DNA of 64,000 nt from Chromobotia macracanthus (taxonomy: Eukaryota > Chordata > Actinopteri > Cypriniformes > Botiidae), in the NCBI GenBank assembly GCA_036877525.1, contig JAZGTH010000032.1:2632001-2696000 (forward strand), given 5' to 3'. A program made the position numbers and the translations under genes. The notes under the pieces were generated by a model, which was not told the DNA's origin, ran no database searches, and saw nothing but the letters and a program-made list of their open reading frames with translations. Of this stretch, positions 1 to 11,709 are shown in pieces. The stretch's first letter is position 1, and every line of letters starts with the position of its first letter.

Positions 1-1475
1 ATGATGCATTTAGGTTTTAAGTTTTAACACTGCAGAAAATGTCTTTGTTTTTTTATATGTTTTAAATCTGATATTAAAGCAAATACACTGAAAATGGTTG
101 GCATATACACAGTATTCTCTGAGAATTAATGATTTGCAAAAATCCTCATTTTTAATGACAATCAGAAGTAACTTCATCTGCTTTTAGACGTTGGAGCAAA
201 AAAATCCTGAGCTTGTTGACTTCCAATGGATTTTAACCCTGTCACTGGGCATGCGTGAATAAAACGACATCTGTCACTTACTATGAACTTAAAAAAGGGG
301 CACATGGGCTGTTTGAACAGAGACAGATGTTAGTCGTTCAACCCCTTGTGTCCGAGCCCAACAATAACTTTGGGCTTAAATGCAATAACCTCTCTCAGTA
401 TAATAGCAGAGAGATCCTGTGGTCAAAGCCTTTGTTAAAAGCCTTGTTAAAATTTGTGATAAATTCAGCCCCCATAATACAATAGGCCTACATTTACCCA
501 TCGTTTTCAAAATGCACTCCAAAGTACTTCAAATGATATAATGAAATTACAGTCTAGAAACTTGGTATAATCATGGTACCATGTCCTTTGTGTGTGTGTG
601 TGTGTGTGTGTGTGAGTGAGTGAGTGAGAGAGTGAGAGAGAGAAAGAGAAAGAGAGAGAGAGCGAGCGAGCGAGCAAGGAAGAAGTGGATAGAGGGGGAA
701 GGGATGGTTTGTGGTGGTAAATACCCGGCTGTAACAACACACAAGCCATTGGAAAGGCCAAAAATCAGCGTGTTGTGGATTACAGTTAGAACAACAGAAG
801 ATCATGTTATATTCAAGGAGCCACAGATGTAGCATTATACTGAGCGTTTGTATTGATCGCACATCTTAAGTGTCATAATGCTGTAGATCATTGTGTGGTT
901 ATATTTGGGCTCTCTAACAGTTATAAACTATCGGAATTAGCGGTTTCGCGTCGGATCGCCAGTAGATTAGAGCGGATCTCGTTTTTAAAGCCTTTTAAGG
1001 ACATTGTCTGTGTTTTGCAGGAGCTTGTGCGCTATCATCAAAAGCGCGACCGGTGGCTAGTCAAACACCAGTGCTTTTAGTCATTTTATTTGATTTAACT
1101 AAAAAAACGCCAGCGATGGGCAAGGACGTACCTTCAGTATTAACGCAATAGATCGTCAGTTATCCCTCTAGATACGGTAAATCACCAATGGCTTTGATAT
1201 CATAGATGTGTAGGTTGACATTAGCATTAGCTTGTTAGCGATAGCGGGTCCTTTGTTGTAAACTGGTTTTGCTGTTGGGGTATTGTATTGTTTTGGTAGT
1301 GTGTATTTATTATTTTACTGTTTATATCTGCCTAACCGACAACCATCGACAACTTTATCTTTATGTACCTACGACTGTAGTAGGCTATTGTCTTAATTCT
1401 CGTATGTAGTTCCCGTTTGTAGTTTTGTGCATCAATAGCGATATAAAGCACGATTTATCCTTAGACAAAGCTATT
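1..1475. other. Upstream flank and probable 5' UTR of lrp12
   Basis: No coding exon was recognised. The first 580 bases are AT-rich without identifiable structure. A TG/GAGT/GA microsatellite lies at about 588-676. From about 920 to 1130 the sequence has more CpG dinucleotides than its surroundings, which is where a promoter or first untranslated exon of lrp12 would be expected, but no TATA box or initiator could be fixed. The short open frames here lack family resemblance. Confidence 0.5.
588..676. repeat. Compound microsatellite (TG)n-(GAGT)n-(GA)n
   Basis: A run of TG dinucleotides passes into GAGT, GA and GAGC units. It accounts for the serine/histidine/threonine-rich and arginine/glutamate-rich frames on both strands here, which are not genes. 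Confidence 0.95.
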
Positions 1476-1548
1476 ATGGCATATATTACGGCTTTGGGGT
1501 TAACGAAGAGCTGTTTGTTGCGGACACATCTGATCTTCATTTTTCTGG
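1476..1548 (+). CDS. lrp12: lrp12 exon 1: start codon and signal peptide
   Basis: The ATG opens 24 codons with a basic stretch (LTKSCLLRTH) followed by a hydrophobic core (LIFIFLG), as expected for a signal peptide. The donor GTAAGA follows phase 1, exactly what exon 2 needs. The chain to exon 2 reads into NAVFSQHSEN, parallel to the mature N-terminus of LRP12. There is little conservation in the leader itself, so the exon rests on splice phase and signal-peptide character. Confidence 0.8.
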
Positions 1549-4500
1549 GTAAGAGACATTTCTTTTTCATAGCTTTTGCATAAATGATTTTTGGTTCTTG
1601 CCGTATTTCGCGCATGAACGGTAGCACTTAAGTGAAATCAGACTTGATCTGATATATCTAATTTAGTGGGAGTGCTGCTATAGGAAGAGAGTCTGTTGGT
1701 ATTCGTCCGTAGACATTGTGCTTTCTCTAATGTTTAAAATGGGGTTTGATATAATTACTGCCATAGAGATGTAGTAAAGCACTTTGTCATGTAGTGTGGT
1801 GATATGGCCTGTGTCTGAGATCAGAAGCTGATAAATCGGGAACGAAGGCTTTTATTGTTTACAGAAACCTACAGTAACAGTATCTCTGTTAACACTTGTG
1901 ATTGAATCCTATCAGAGACTGTCCCATGTCTACAACAGATCTGATATGGGATTTTTTTTTTTACATTTGGGGGAATTTTATTTATTTTTGTCTTTTTGTT
2001 TTACTTTTGCAAGATATGATCTTAAGCATTAGATCCTGTGGTGTTGAGCCAAACAGTTATTTAGTAGTTTAAAAGCAACATGTTAAATTAAAAGAACTGG
2101 TTGTTAATCACACTCTAGTTATTAAGGATTCCTAAAAGACCGTTCCATCTGTTCAACAAATCTGTCATCAGCGATATGACAATGGACCTATTGATAGAGT
2201 TGAACTGAAACATCTGTATCCCTCAGTTGAACATTTGTTTTGTAGCAGGTTTTGCATGCCTGTGTTTGCATGTGGGTTTCCCCCTTTCTGCTTCTGCAGT
2301 GCAGTCAGCTGCTATAAACAAACATAAGAAAGAAGTGAGGGAAACCACAGCAGATGAGCAGCGAGGGCATGCTCAAACATTCAGGGTTTGTCTCAGGGAT
2401 TCTATGCCCAGTACAGCCTTTAAAATAATTTGCCCCACTTCAGATGTGAAGATGTGAGTTCCTCTCCCAGAGACAGATTTACAGTCACCTCAGTTCTCTA
2501 TGTTGGCTTTATGATCACACGCTGGTTGCATGTGGTCATATTGTTGATTAATAAAGTAATGAGGCGTGTTTAGAAACCATTACTTTCACCTAACGTTGTT
2601 CTTAATTTTTAAGTAAAAATCAAATAAAAAAAAGGCAGGTCTATACGTCATCAAATACGCAAAACAAATAAACATTTTCAAGTTAGCTGCAAAAAGATTT
2701 TGGTTTCAAGTCCATGAAACCTGCCATTGTGCTACTTTAATATATATTGTGCAGCGCCTCTAAAGTTTGCTTATGAATTGCTTTATCTATATTTTTGTTT
2801 TTATTCATATATTGGATATGAAAATGCTTTGCATTGGTGGAATTATTCTAATTATATTAAAATATATTTAAAACAACTGAAAATTACTTAATTATATTTT
2901 TTGGTAAAGAAACAACATTTGTGTGCCAGTCTGTGCATGATTCTAAAACTTCTATGTGCCTGTATGTAACACTTTAAAGCACTAAAATATACCATTGCAA
3001 TATGCACATTTGCAATATTTCAATAATTTCAGTACATCTTGTAGCCTTAATGCTTGTGTTCTGGTTTTAAAATCAAGCAGTGTGTCATTTGTGGTGTGGG
3101 TGAACCAAATTGTAAAAATTCTGCACGCTTGCAGGGTCAGTCTGTTGACAAAGCACTGCTATGTTAAAGTGGTTGACAATAACTCCACATTGTTCCAACA
3201 TAATTTCAAGGACTGTGGATGACATTTCAGCCTTGTGTGGTCAAGGCCCTGTTGAATCACTGGACACCATACATTTTAGTTTCAGCTTTTTGCATCTTTT
3301 AGGGTATTATTTACACATTGCGTTTTGCAGTACAACACTTTCTGATGCATTTATTTTCTGTTTCTGTAGGAAATGCAGTTTTTTCACAACACAGTGAGAA
3401 TGTTTATGTATCAGGGATGTCAAATGGTAAGTCTTGACTTTATGTACTTTATGTAACAGATTCAGGTTTGTGTAACTAATCCATCTTGCTGTGTACCTTA
3501 GCGTATTTCTTTTAATCAAGTTAAACAATGCAGATAAATGTTTAACAAAAATATACAACATCAAGTTCTTAAAAAGCTCAAAGGCAGCTGTATGTGTTCT
3601 TACTAATCACTAGGTGCTTTTGACAAAGTAATGTGAGGCCAAAAGGTTTATAATAGTTTGCTTAGATTAGAAACTTTACTGTTTCATCTACATAGTAATA
3701 TATTTCTATAGCAGATCCACTGCATTTATTGAAGTAGGGCATTTGATTTATTGATTTGGAGCAGAGTTATCCTGTGTTACTCATCCAGAATATTTTCAAA
3801 AGTGTTCGCTAACTGTTGTCTTTCTTTGGTTTCCTGCAGCTTGTGGGGATGTGGTCGAGCAGATCAGGGCATCTAGTGGAGTGATAACCAGCCCTGGCTG
3901 GCCCTTTGAGTACCCATTACGCATCAACTGCAGCTGGAACATCAGGGCCAACCCTGGAGAGATCATCACCATCAGGTAACATCTAATACAACAGCATTTG
4001 CTGCTGACAAGATGAGGAATGGAAAATATTTCCCATCAATACAAATATGGCAGTAATCATTTGCCTAAATTATAGGTTGCCAATTTTAGTCTCATAAAAC
4101 TCCTCACCGTCCTAGTTGAATAATAGCTTTAACCAATGTAATTTCTCTTGTTGCTCTTTACCAGTACCACATTTTTTTCCACAACTGCTCCTTTGGAAGT
4201 AATCTGCAAATAAACACTCTGCAAATTGGTGATCTGTTTGTTTGTACCAACAGAGCATGTCATTTTTTCATAAAAGAAAAAATATTATAATTACACCACA
4301 AAGGAACAGAATAAAAAACATGTCATCATCTCTTTAAAGAATTGTGGGGGATAAATGTTTTTGGGATGAGTTATTGCCACCTCACACAAACCTCTGAACT
4401 GGTGCTTTGTCTAAATTTATTTTTTGCATCTCCTCTGCTCTTATGCTGGCTGTTTTGTTTCAGCCTGTGCATTTGTTTGTCTTTATTTGAACACAGTGTC

Positions 4501-7500
4501 CTTGAGTACCAGATCAAAAACAGACCCAATGTGTATTTTTTCCACAGGGTGTGATTTTGTGGTAAACACATCAAGTCGCTAATTCTGGCAACAGAAGTGC
4601 AGACCCTGTCTAATGAAAAAAGATTGGTCAAGTTTTCAGTGGGACTGGGCATCTCAAGAGTTACCTCTTACTTTTGATAGGCCTTTTGTTTTTTAAAAAA
4701 TGTATTCCAGTGTCATGTTCCCTAATTGATACAATTTAATCTAATATATATAGAAGTGACATCTTGCTATTAAAGGCATAACAATACACAAGATGCCAAT
4801 CCTGTATCTTGTTTCAGTTTATTAAATTACTAAGGAGCTGTTTCAATTAAGCTCATTAGTTACAGGAAGGCTGTTTTATTTGCGTAGACCAACATTAATT
4901 CACTTGAAATTGTTTGTACTTTTAGTTTTCAGGACTTTGAGATTCAGAGCTCACACCGATGTGGTTTGGACTGGATCTCTATCGGAACCTATAAAAACCT
5001 GGATGGGTACCGGGCATGTGGCTCATCCATCCCAGCCCCATACATCTCTTCTCAGGATCACGTGTGGATCAAGTTTCACTCAGATGACAGCTTGACTGGA
5101 AAGGGCTTCAGGCTTTCTTACATAACAGGTAGGCCTGCTATTTATATCCTTAAATAGTTACAGTTGCATCAGAGAGGGTGTTGTTACGTAGCTGTCTCAC
5201 ATTGTTGCCAAGGCAAGCATCACTATTTATGTGTTTATGTACAAAGAAAAAAACCTTAGATGCATCATCTTTATCCAAATGCTTTTCATGTTCTTATATA
5301 TGAAATTGAGTTCTGTACATAAAACCTCAGTAGTGTTGCAAGTACCATGCTTTCCTCTAATCATAATCATAATTGTAATTTGTAGGGAAATCTGAGGAGG
5401 CCAGCTGCAGGCCAGACCAATTTCACTGCGCTAACGGAAAGTGCATCCCGGAGTCATGGAAGTGCAACACTATGGACGAATGTGGTGATAATTCGGACGA
5501 GGAGCTGTGTGGGCAGCCTAACCCCTCCGCATTCTTCTCCTTTCAGCCATGCGCCTTCAACCAGTTCCCCTGCCTGTCGCGCTACACCCGCGTTTACACC
5601 TGCCTGCCAGAGTCCCTTAAGTGCGATGGGAGCATTGACTGTCAGGACCTGGGTGACGAGATCGACTGCGACGTGCCCACCTGCGGCGAGTGGCTGCGCA
5701 ACTTTTACGGCACTTTCAGCTCACCCAACTATCCCGACTTCTATCCACCTGGAAGTAACTGCACCTGGCTGATTGACACCGGCGACCACCGTAAGGTCAT
5801 TTTGAGATTTATGGACTTCAAGTTGGATGGCACAGGCTACGGTGACTATGTCAAAGTCTATGACGGTCTGGAGGAGAACCCCAGGCATCTGTTGCGTGTT
5901 TTGACTGCCTTTGACTCTCGAGCCCCTGTGGCAGTGGTGTCATCCACGGGACAGCTTCGGATTCATTTTTACGCAGACAAAATCAATGCGGCTCGCGGAT
6001 TTAACGTTACTTATCAAGTGGATGGTTTCTGCCTGCCATGGGAGATTCCTTGTGGTGGGAACTGGGGCTGTTACACCGAGCAGCAGCGTTGTGATGGATA
6101 TTGGCACTGCCCCAACGGACGGGATGAACTCAACTGCAGTAACTGCCAGGAGGATGAGTTCCCATGCTCTCGAAATGGCGCCTGCTACCCGCGCTCCGAC
6201 CGCTGCAACTACCAAAACCGCTGCCCGAATGGCTCGGATGAGAAGAACTGCTTCTTCTGCCAGCCTGGAAACTTCCATTGCAAGAACAACCGCTGCGTGT
6301 TCGAGAGCTGGGTGTGTGACGCACAGGACGACTGCGGGGATGGAAGCGATGAGGAGAGCTGCCCAGTGATTGTACCCACACGTGTCATCACTGCCGCAGT
6401 CATCGGGAGCCTGATCTGTGGCCTGCTGCTGGTCATTGCTTTGGGATGCACCTGCAAACTCTACTCACTTAGGATGTTTGAGCGAAGGTAAGGCAAGCTG
6501 TTTAGTAACTTATTAGGTTTATTGGCTTTTAACTAGAGATCAACAGGCTGCATATGGTAAACAACAATACTGAGGTATATCAGCTTTAGGCGATTAATCA
6601 TGTTGCAGTGTTCAGTCCTACTTTTAAATTAGAATAAAGGGGTTTGTCATTGGGCTGTTATAAGAAGAACCGTCTCCACTGAGACTAATTGTGTCCAGGA
6701 ATTGGCAATAGTCATTAGATGCATGAAAACAAATGCTTTCAGAGTTAGATTTTAGCTTCTGTGACAATTCTCAAGCAGTTATGGGGTTTTGCTTCCAGGT
6801 CATTTGAGACTCAACTTTCCAGAGTGGAAGCAGAGTTACTGAGAAGAGAAGCTCCTCCTTCATATGGGCAGCTGATTGCTCAAGGCCTGATCCCCCCAGT
6901 AGAGGATTTTCCTGTTTGCTCTGGAAATCAGGTATTAAAATTTCTAATAAAAATTAGACAGTTTGTGTACCATAGAACTTGTGGTTGCCCTTCTATATCT
7001 TTGGCTGCATATATATTTTTTAAAAATAAGTCTAAAATAATTTCTTTGAGATTTATTGTCCAGCCTGGAATTTCTACTATTGCAGTGACAGAAAACCACA
7101 ATCAATGTAATTTTAACCACATGTGTTTCTCTGTAGCTTAACTGAGCATTGCATTAGCAGTGCAAAGGTGGGTTAGATTCCCAGGGACTGATAATGTAAA
7201 TGTTGAATACATTGTAAGTTGCTTTGTATAAAAGTGTCTGCCAAATGCATAAACATTTAACATTGCACGTTATGTAGTACTTTAAGTTGGCTGTTTTTTT
7301 ATTTAATTTTTCAGTGTTTTTCAGTATGTTATTGCTGGAATCAAATATTGAAATGTTGGTAATGTTATTCACTAATGTTCTGATTTCCTGTACATTTCAG
7401 GCTGTTACTGTACTGTCTGGTATCTTTATTGTATAAGATCTTGTTGATGGCCTTTGGTAATGCTCCCTGTTTTTACTTTTAGGCCTCTGTTTTAGAAAAT

Positions 7501-8409
7501 CTAAGACTGGCAGTGCGTTCTCAACTAGGATTCACCTCAATCCGACTCCCCACCACGGGGCGCCACGGGAACATCTGGAGACGGTTGTTCAATTTCACAC
7601 GCTCTCGGCGGTCTGGTTCGCTAGCGCTGGTTTCTGCTGACGCTGAAGAGGGGTCCACTGGTGTCAGTTCTATACGTGAGCCGGAAAGGCTTGGCTCTCA
7701 CCGCAGACTCCTGCCCTTGGACTCTGACGACACGGACACTGAGAGCGAACACCATCCGCACAGGGACGTTCCCGGGGCTGTAGGAGGCCTGGTGGCTCCC
7801 CTGCCACAGAAAACTCCGCCTACGGCAGCTGTGGAAGCCATAGTCTCCGTCTCAGCCAGCTCGGCTCCACTGGTCAGCCGGGAGAGCAGCATCTCTGAGA
7901 GCATTTTGGAAAATTCTGGAGTGACTGGACCTTCATGCACCCATTCCTTAGTCTCTTCTGGAAGGAGCCCGTTCAGCTCTGTTTTAAGCCAAGTCACTCG
8001 CAGTCTACGCTGGATCCGTTTCTCCTTAGGGCGGTCTGGGGATGGAGAGTCAAGCAGCGTAGGGCAGAATCACAGCCCAATGCGCCAACTGGAACAAGGA
8101 AGTGTGGCCTGCACTGGCGTCGGTGTCAGGGGTGAGGAGGATGACGACGTGGAGCTCCTTATTCCTGTATCAGACACTGGCTCTCTGGACAGTGATGAGA
8201 GTTCCAGGCCCCTGCTGGAACCAGGTCTGGAGCAAGCCTTTGGGCCCCACCTGACCCCTGTTTCCGTCTCTATCAGGGGCCGGGTGGTGGGCAGAGATGG
8301 GCCCTGTGAACACTGTGGAATTGTCCACACAGCACAGATCCCTGATGCTTGCCTGGAGGCAACGGTGAAAACGGAAAGTAGTGATGATGAATCATTGCTG
8401 CTTTGCTAA
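1476..8409 (+). CDS. lrp12: LRP12, low-density lipoprotein receptor-related protein 12 (complete, 7 exons)
   Basis: Join of 1476-1548, 3370-3426, 3840-3975, 4926-5128, 5386-6487, 6799-6931 and 7483-8409: 2631 bases, 876 residues plus TAA. All introns are GT-AG and all phases agree. Seen in the protein: signal peptide (about 1-25), CUB1 (45-156), LDLa1 (164-198), LDLa2 (212-251), CUB2 (256 to about 369), LDLa3 (372-407), LDLa4 (410-445), LDLa5 (448-482), one transmembrane helix (490-513) and a cytoplasmic tail of about 360 residues with a PPSY motif and an acidic C-terminus ending SLLLC. The domain order matches human LRP12 (859 residues), a type I membrane receptor of the LDLR superfamily implicated in endocytosis and signalling; ligands are poorly defined. 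The juxtamembrane region is almost identical to the mammalian protein, including the start of the tail. It is convergent with rims2. LRP3 and LRP10 share the architecture but fit the sequence less well. Confidence 0.97.
1549..3369 (+). other. lrp12 intron 1
   Basis: AT-rich sequence of 1.8 kb. No repeat family was recognised. The frame at 2227-2457 is not exonic: it lacks splice partners in the right phase and resembles no LRP12 region. Confidence 0.75.
3370..3426 (+). CDS. lrp12: lrp12 exon 2: mature N-terminus
   Basis: Fifty-seven bases between a CTGTAG acceptor and a GTAAGT donor. It encodes NAVFSQHSENVYVSGMSN, alignable with the short segment before CUB1 in LRP12. Phase 1 at both ends. 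Confidence 0.92.
3427..4925 (+). other. lrp12 introns 2 and 3
   Basis: Introns flanking exon 3 (3427-3839 and 3976-4925). They are AT-rich with pyrimidine tracts before the acceptors. Nothing else was recognised. Confidence 0.85.
3840..3975 (+). CDS. lrp12: lrp12 exon 3: first half of CUB1
   Basis: It encodes the first half of CUB1, starting CGDVVEQIRASSG and including the typical SPGWPFEYP and NCSW motifs. Acceptor TGCAG, donor GTAACA, leaving phase 2. Confidence 0.97.
4926..5128 (+). CDS. lrp12: lrp12 exon 4: second half of CUB1
   Basis: It encodes the remainder of CUB1 with RCGLDW, YRACGS and VWIKFHSDD, the last being the CUB strand pattern before the domain end. Donor GTAGGC. Confidence 0.97.
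5129..5385 (+). other. lrp12 intron 4
   Basis: A short GT-AG intron with no recognised content. Confidence 0.9.
5386..6487 (+). CDS. lrp12: lrp12 exon 5: LDLa1-2, CUB2, LDLa3-5, transmembrane
   Basis: A large 1102-base exon carries most of the extracellular region. Each LDLa module has six cysteines and the acidic calcium-binding motif (for example CGDNSDEELC, CGDGSDEESC). The transmembrane segment (VITAAVIGSLICGLLLVIAL) and the first cytoplasmic residues MFERR end the exon at a GTAAGG donor. A single large exon here is also the human arrangement. Confidence 0.98.
6799..6931 (+). CDS. lrp12: lrp12 exon 6: juxtamembrane cytoplasmic segment
   Basis: It encodes 44 residues including SFETQLSRVEAELLRREA and the PPSY motif, a possible WW-domain ligand. 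This is one of the most conserved parts of LRP12. Acceptor CTTCCAG, donor GTATTA. Confidence 0.97.
7128..7258 (+). repeat. tRNA-derived SINE in lrp12 intron 6
   Basis: The tRNA-like head has a degenerate box B (GGTTAGATTCC). It is followed by the typical ostariophysan tail: GTAAGTTGCTTTG, then AAAAGTGTCTGCCAAATGCA. Related copies lie at about 16312, 17859, 46541 and 52236. Confidence 0.8.
7483..8409 (+). CDS. lrp12: lrp12 exon 7: distal cytoplasmic tail and stop
   Basis: A 927-base terminal exon. It contains LENLRLAVRSQLGFTS, SGSLALVSAD, a DSDDTDTESE acidic stretch, DGPCEHCGIVHTAQIPD and the C-terminus SSDDESLLLC, all recognisable in mammalian LRP12. The centre of the exon is serine-rich and less conserved. 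Confidence 0.97.
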   Translation, partial: ASVLENLRLAVRSQLGFTSIRLPTTGRHGNIWRRLFNFTRSRRSGSLALVSADAEEGSTGVSSIREPERLGSHRRLLPLDSDDTDTESEHHPHRDVPGAVGGLVAPLPQKTPPTAAVEAIVSVSASSAPLVSRESSISESILENSGVTGPSCTHSLVSSGRSPFSSVLSQVTRSLRWIRFSLGRSGDGESSSVGQNHSPMRQLEQGSVACTGVGVRGEEDDDVELLIPVSDTGSLDSDESSRPLLEPGLEQAFGPHLTPVSVSIRGRVVGRDGPCEHCGIVHTAQIPDACLEATVKTESSDDESLLLC

Positions 8410-9585
8410 AACTCAGTACGTGACTCAAATGACACTAAAGCACCCCTGCTCACAGCTTGCCATTTTTTTATCGCCCTCTAGTAGAGCAGAGGCTAAATGT
8501 CTCTGTAGACATGTCCTCCTACAAAAACAAAGAGCTGCAGAATTCAGGTACTATTAAAGACCAGTCTGTAAGAATTGTACTGAAGGGAACGAGAGCTCCC
8601 CAATCCCACACTCCCTTTCACTGTGCAATATTAGTATTTGTTGAGATGTTTACCAGTTCAAAGTCTATTTTTCTTAAGAGTCAAATTTAAATCACAGAGA
8701 GTGAGCCACTCTGCAGTTATCAATTGGGGAAAGCAGCACAAATTAAGCTCTGCAAGACATTTATCTAACCTTTAATTTATTTGTACTTTGTCAGACATTT
8801 TTGTTTCGTTAAATAAATGGTTTGATCAAAAATATAAAAATTGTCATTTCCTCACCCTTGTGTTGTTCCAAGGTTGTATTACTTATTTTCTTAGGAGATA
8901 TTTTGCATAATGTCCTACCAGCTCTTTACCTATAAAGTAAATAGGGTCTGGTGCTGTTAAACTTGGAAAAAAACAATAATGGCACACAAGTCATATGGAC
9001 TAGTTTTATGGTAGTTTTGGGTCTCATCAGAACCTGCCCATGTTTACTTGTTATATGGAACAGAGCAACATTTTGCAAAACTTCTGTTGAGTTCTACAAA
9101 AGAGTTAAATGGGTTTGATATAAGTAGGTGAGTAGATGACAATTTTCTTTTTGGATGAGCCTTTCCTTAAACTAGTAGCAAAAAAGGGGAGATCAAATTA
9201 TATTAAAAAGTGGTCCACTGTTATGGTGGTACTAGGTGTGTTACATGCAATTATGGGCTAAGGACTTTTATTTATAAGTGTATAATCTGAGAGGGAGCTG
9301 CTATTTTTTAAAGGAGGTCGAGTTGTGTAACAGCCACATTTTTGTTTGTTGTATTTATTGTTTTGTTACCATTAACCTTTTGGTAACTCTAACATTTTGG
9401 TACTGAGAATTCTTGTATGTATATTTATTATTCATTTTCATTTCAATAGTGTTTACTTGAAAAGCATGTCCAGTGGTCTTGTGCTTATGTTTTCCCATTT
9501 CATAATGCGGTGTTTATAATGTATAAAAATAGAAGACAACTGTTACCTGCACTATAAGAATAAAGTGTTCATCTGCAGCACATGT
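8410..9585 (+). other. lrp12: lrp12 3' untranslated region
   Basis: AT-rich sequence after the stop codon. It has two AATAAA signals, at 8812-8817 and 9559-9564; the second is followed by a GT-rich stretch and is the better candidate for the main cleavage site. Part of 8835-9150 resembles an interspersed repeat common in cyprinids (phrases like CCTCACCCTTGTGTTGTTCC). Confidence 0.65.
9559..9564 (+). terminator. lrp12: Candidate lrp12 polyadenylation signal
   Basis: Canonical AATAAA 1.15 kb past the stop, with a downstream GT-rich region. An earlier AATAAA at 8812 could give a shorter transcript. Confidence 0.55.
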
Positions 9586-10682
9586 AAATGTCTATTTATT
9601 TTGTGTCTGACATGTTTTCCTTCCTGAGTCTTTTTTGTGCCATTTGTAGGAAGAAGACTTTAGAGATGTGCAAAAATACATAAGTTTTAAAATCATCTAC
9701 TGGAAAATTGTTTTCTGCTTAGCATTTTTCATTTCTAAAGTATTCAAAATAAGATGCATAATATTTGTTTTTGCCACACCAACTGGTTTTAAGACTTTCA
9801 CTTGTTTAAAGAGGATGAAAGGAGGTTATAAAGTGTATAATGTGTATGCAACATCTCTTATCAGCCTCACAATTACCTAAAAATCAAGGATCAGTTAAAG
9901 CTGAAATACGGAACTATGGCTTCTCTCACCATCTCTGTTTTAAACACTGATATTTTATATACTTTTTAATTTTTTTTTAAATTACAGATGACATTTGTGT
10001 AATCCACTAATACACATTTTCATAACATGATCAGAGAGCAGTATATCTTGAGGTCATCCACAAAGGCTCTGTTTTTATGCTAAAAGGTAATACCTGCTCC
10101 CCATATAGGCCTACTCACAACAAAGTTCCTTTTTGTTCTTTGACCAGAGGTAGAAACAGATTTAGTGGTATACTGTTTGCAAGCGTTCATCCATGTTGTC
10201 AGCATAAACTATATCCATTGTGTCAATAACACTGCACAAATTGACATTAATAGCAGGCATTATGAGACACCCCTGATTTATCTGTATTTGTACTACATTT
10301 CCCATTTGTGACAACTCCCTGTCTTCCTGTTGTATAACTATGCAGACGAGATCATCAACATTGCACAGACAAGTGTGTGTACTTTTATACTGATGGCATA
10401 GGTTTCTTCAATAAAACTTTATTTTAAATTGTACCACTGCAGGATGTTATAAACTGGACACCAATGACATTTTTCTTTGGATGGAAAATGACAAGGACTA
10501 TGCAAATTTCCTTGATGTGTTACTGAAACCGCCTTCTCTGCATGATGCTTAAGAAAGAGTTTGATTTACTAATGTTGGTCAAATTAAGCCAACATAAAGA
10601 AACCTGCAATTTTATGTTTCAAACATAGATGGCGATAGACAGGCAAAAGTTACTGACTGAAACTTTAAGACGGCCACGTCTG

Positions 10683-10719
10683 TTGGTGAGGATAAAAATT
10701 GTTGGTGAGGATAAAAATC
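10683..10719. repeat. Short tandem duplication (unit about 18 bp)
   Basis: The unit TTGGTGAGGATAAAAATT occurs twice head to tail. It is a simple slippage-type repeat. Confidence 0.75.
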
Positions 10720-11661
10720 TAAACTATATGACAGTAAAATAACTATATGACTTCAAAAATCTGATGGGCCAAACCCGGTTATTCTCTCTGATGGACTGGC
10801 CACCTGTCTCAACCCTAGACCGAGTCCCCCAAAGAGATAATGGTGTTGAGAATAGTATGATCTTGTTTTATTAAAATGTTATTAAACATTTTAATAAAAA
10901 TGTATTAAAATGTTTTTCTTTGAAATTAAAAAAGGGGCATGTTTAGGTATTTTTCTCTTTAGAAAATACTGGAAATTTCTCTTTAAAGTCAAGTAGAATT
11001 TGTTCTCCCCCATGCTAAACCATGTCCTCAGTACAACGTGTCACTAAAAACGTAGATAAACTAGTCGACCTCACTAAGCCACTAGTTGTCCTTCATGGCC
11101 CATCAACCTGAGGCCGTACCCATTAGTGAAAAAGCTACAAAGTGTGCCCAGATTAACCAGCCGAGGCGGCTATGTGAGTAATGTTTAGAGCAAAGTTTGG
11201 CTATAGCTTGATCAATTACAAGCTAACCCTCAGTATACACACAACATTATGTCTGCTGATTAGATTAAGATAACTACAATTTAAACATCCTTTTCCTAAT
11301 AAAATAAAACAACAGCGCTTTCGTAATAATAATAGCAGTTAATACAGCTGGATAATTCTGCAATGAGTGAGAAAGATAAAAAAGTGTATTTATTCTAAAT
11401 AAGTGTTTATATTAACCCTGATATCAAGGCTGACCTTGATCCTATATTAGCTAATCATATAATAAATTTGCTATTACAATTTCACATTGTGTGTCTACAC
11501 AACACCATAACAAATTCTCTATTAGTTTGTCCTTTTTGTCCTTTTGTATTTTGTCAAATTTAAAATGAATTAATGATAATAATGACAAAAAACTACAAAA
11601 GGCATTTTGCTGTTTCACAGACAAATGAGCCGAACCTTTAATTTTACTTACATATCATACT

Positions 11662-11709
11662 TAAAGAAAAAATCTCAACATAAGGTTTTATGTTGAGATT
11701 TTTTCTTTA
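11662..11709. repeat. Perfect 21-bp inverted repeat with 4-base loop
   Basis: The arm at 11663-11683 (AAAGAAAAAATCTCAACATA plus A) is the exact reverse complement of 11688-11708, separated by GGTT. One further T-A pair extends the stem. It lies between the two convergent genes. It could be the tip of a small transposon, or a transcript-end hairpin. Confidence 0.9.

Larger units (their letters stand above)
6488..7482 (+). other. lrp12 introns 5 and 6, including a SINE
   Basis: Intron 5 (6488-6798) holds nothing recognised. Intron 6 (6932-7482) contains a tRNA-derived SINE at about 7128-7258. Confidence 0.88.

Noticed and set aside
507..862. Open frames across the 588-676 microsatellite on both strands
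   Set aside because: They are translations of TG/GA repeats and show no other coding features.
853..1080. 75-codon + strand frame upstream of lrp12
   Set aside because: It starts at a non-ATG codon, resembles no LRP12 leader, and the real leader exon at 1476 fits the splice phase.
1385..1627. 80-codon - strand frame
   Set aside because: It overlaps lrp12 exon 1 in antisense, with no family resemblance.
5482..6457. Several long frames on both strands within lrp12 exon 5
   Set aside because: They are shadows of a GC-rich exon whose true frame is unambiguous.
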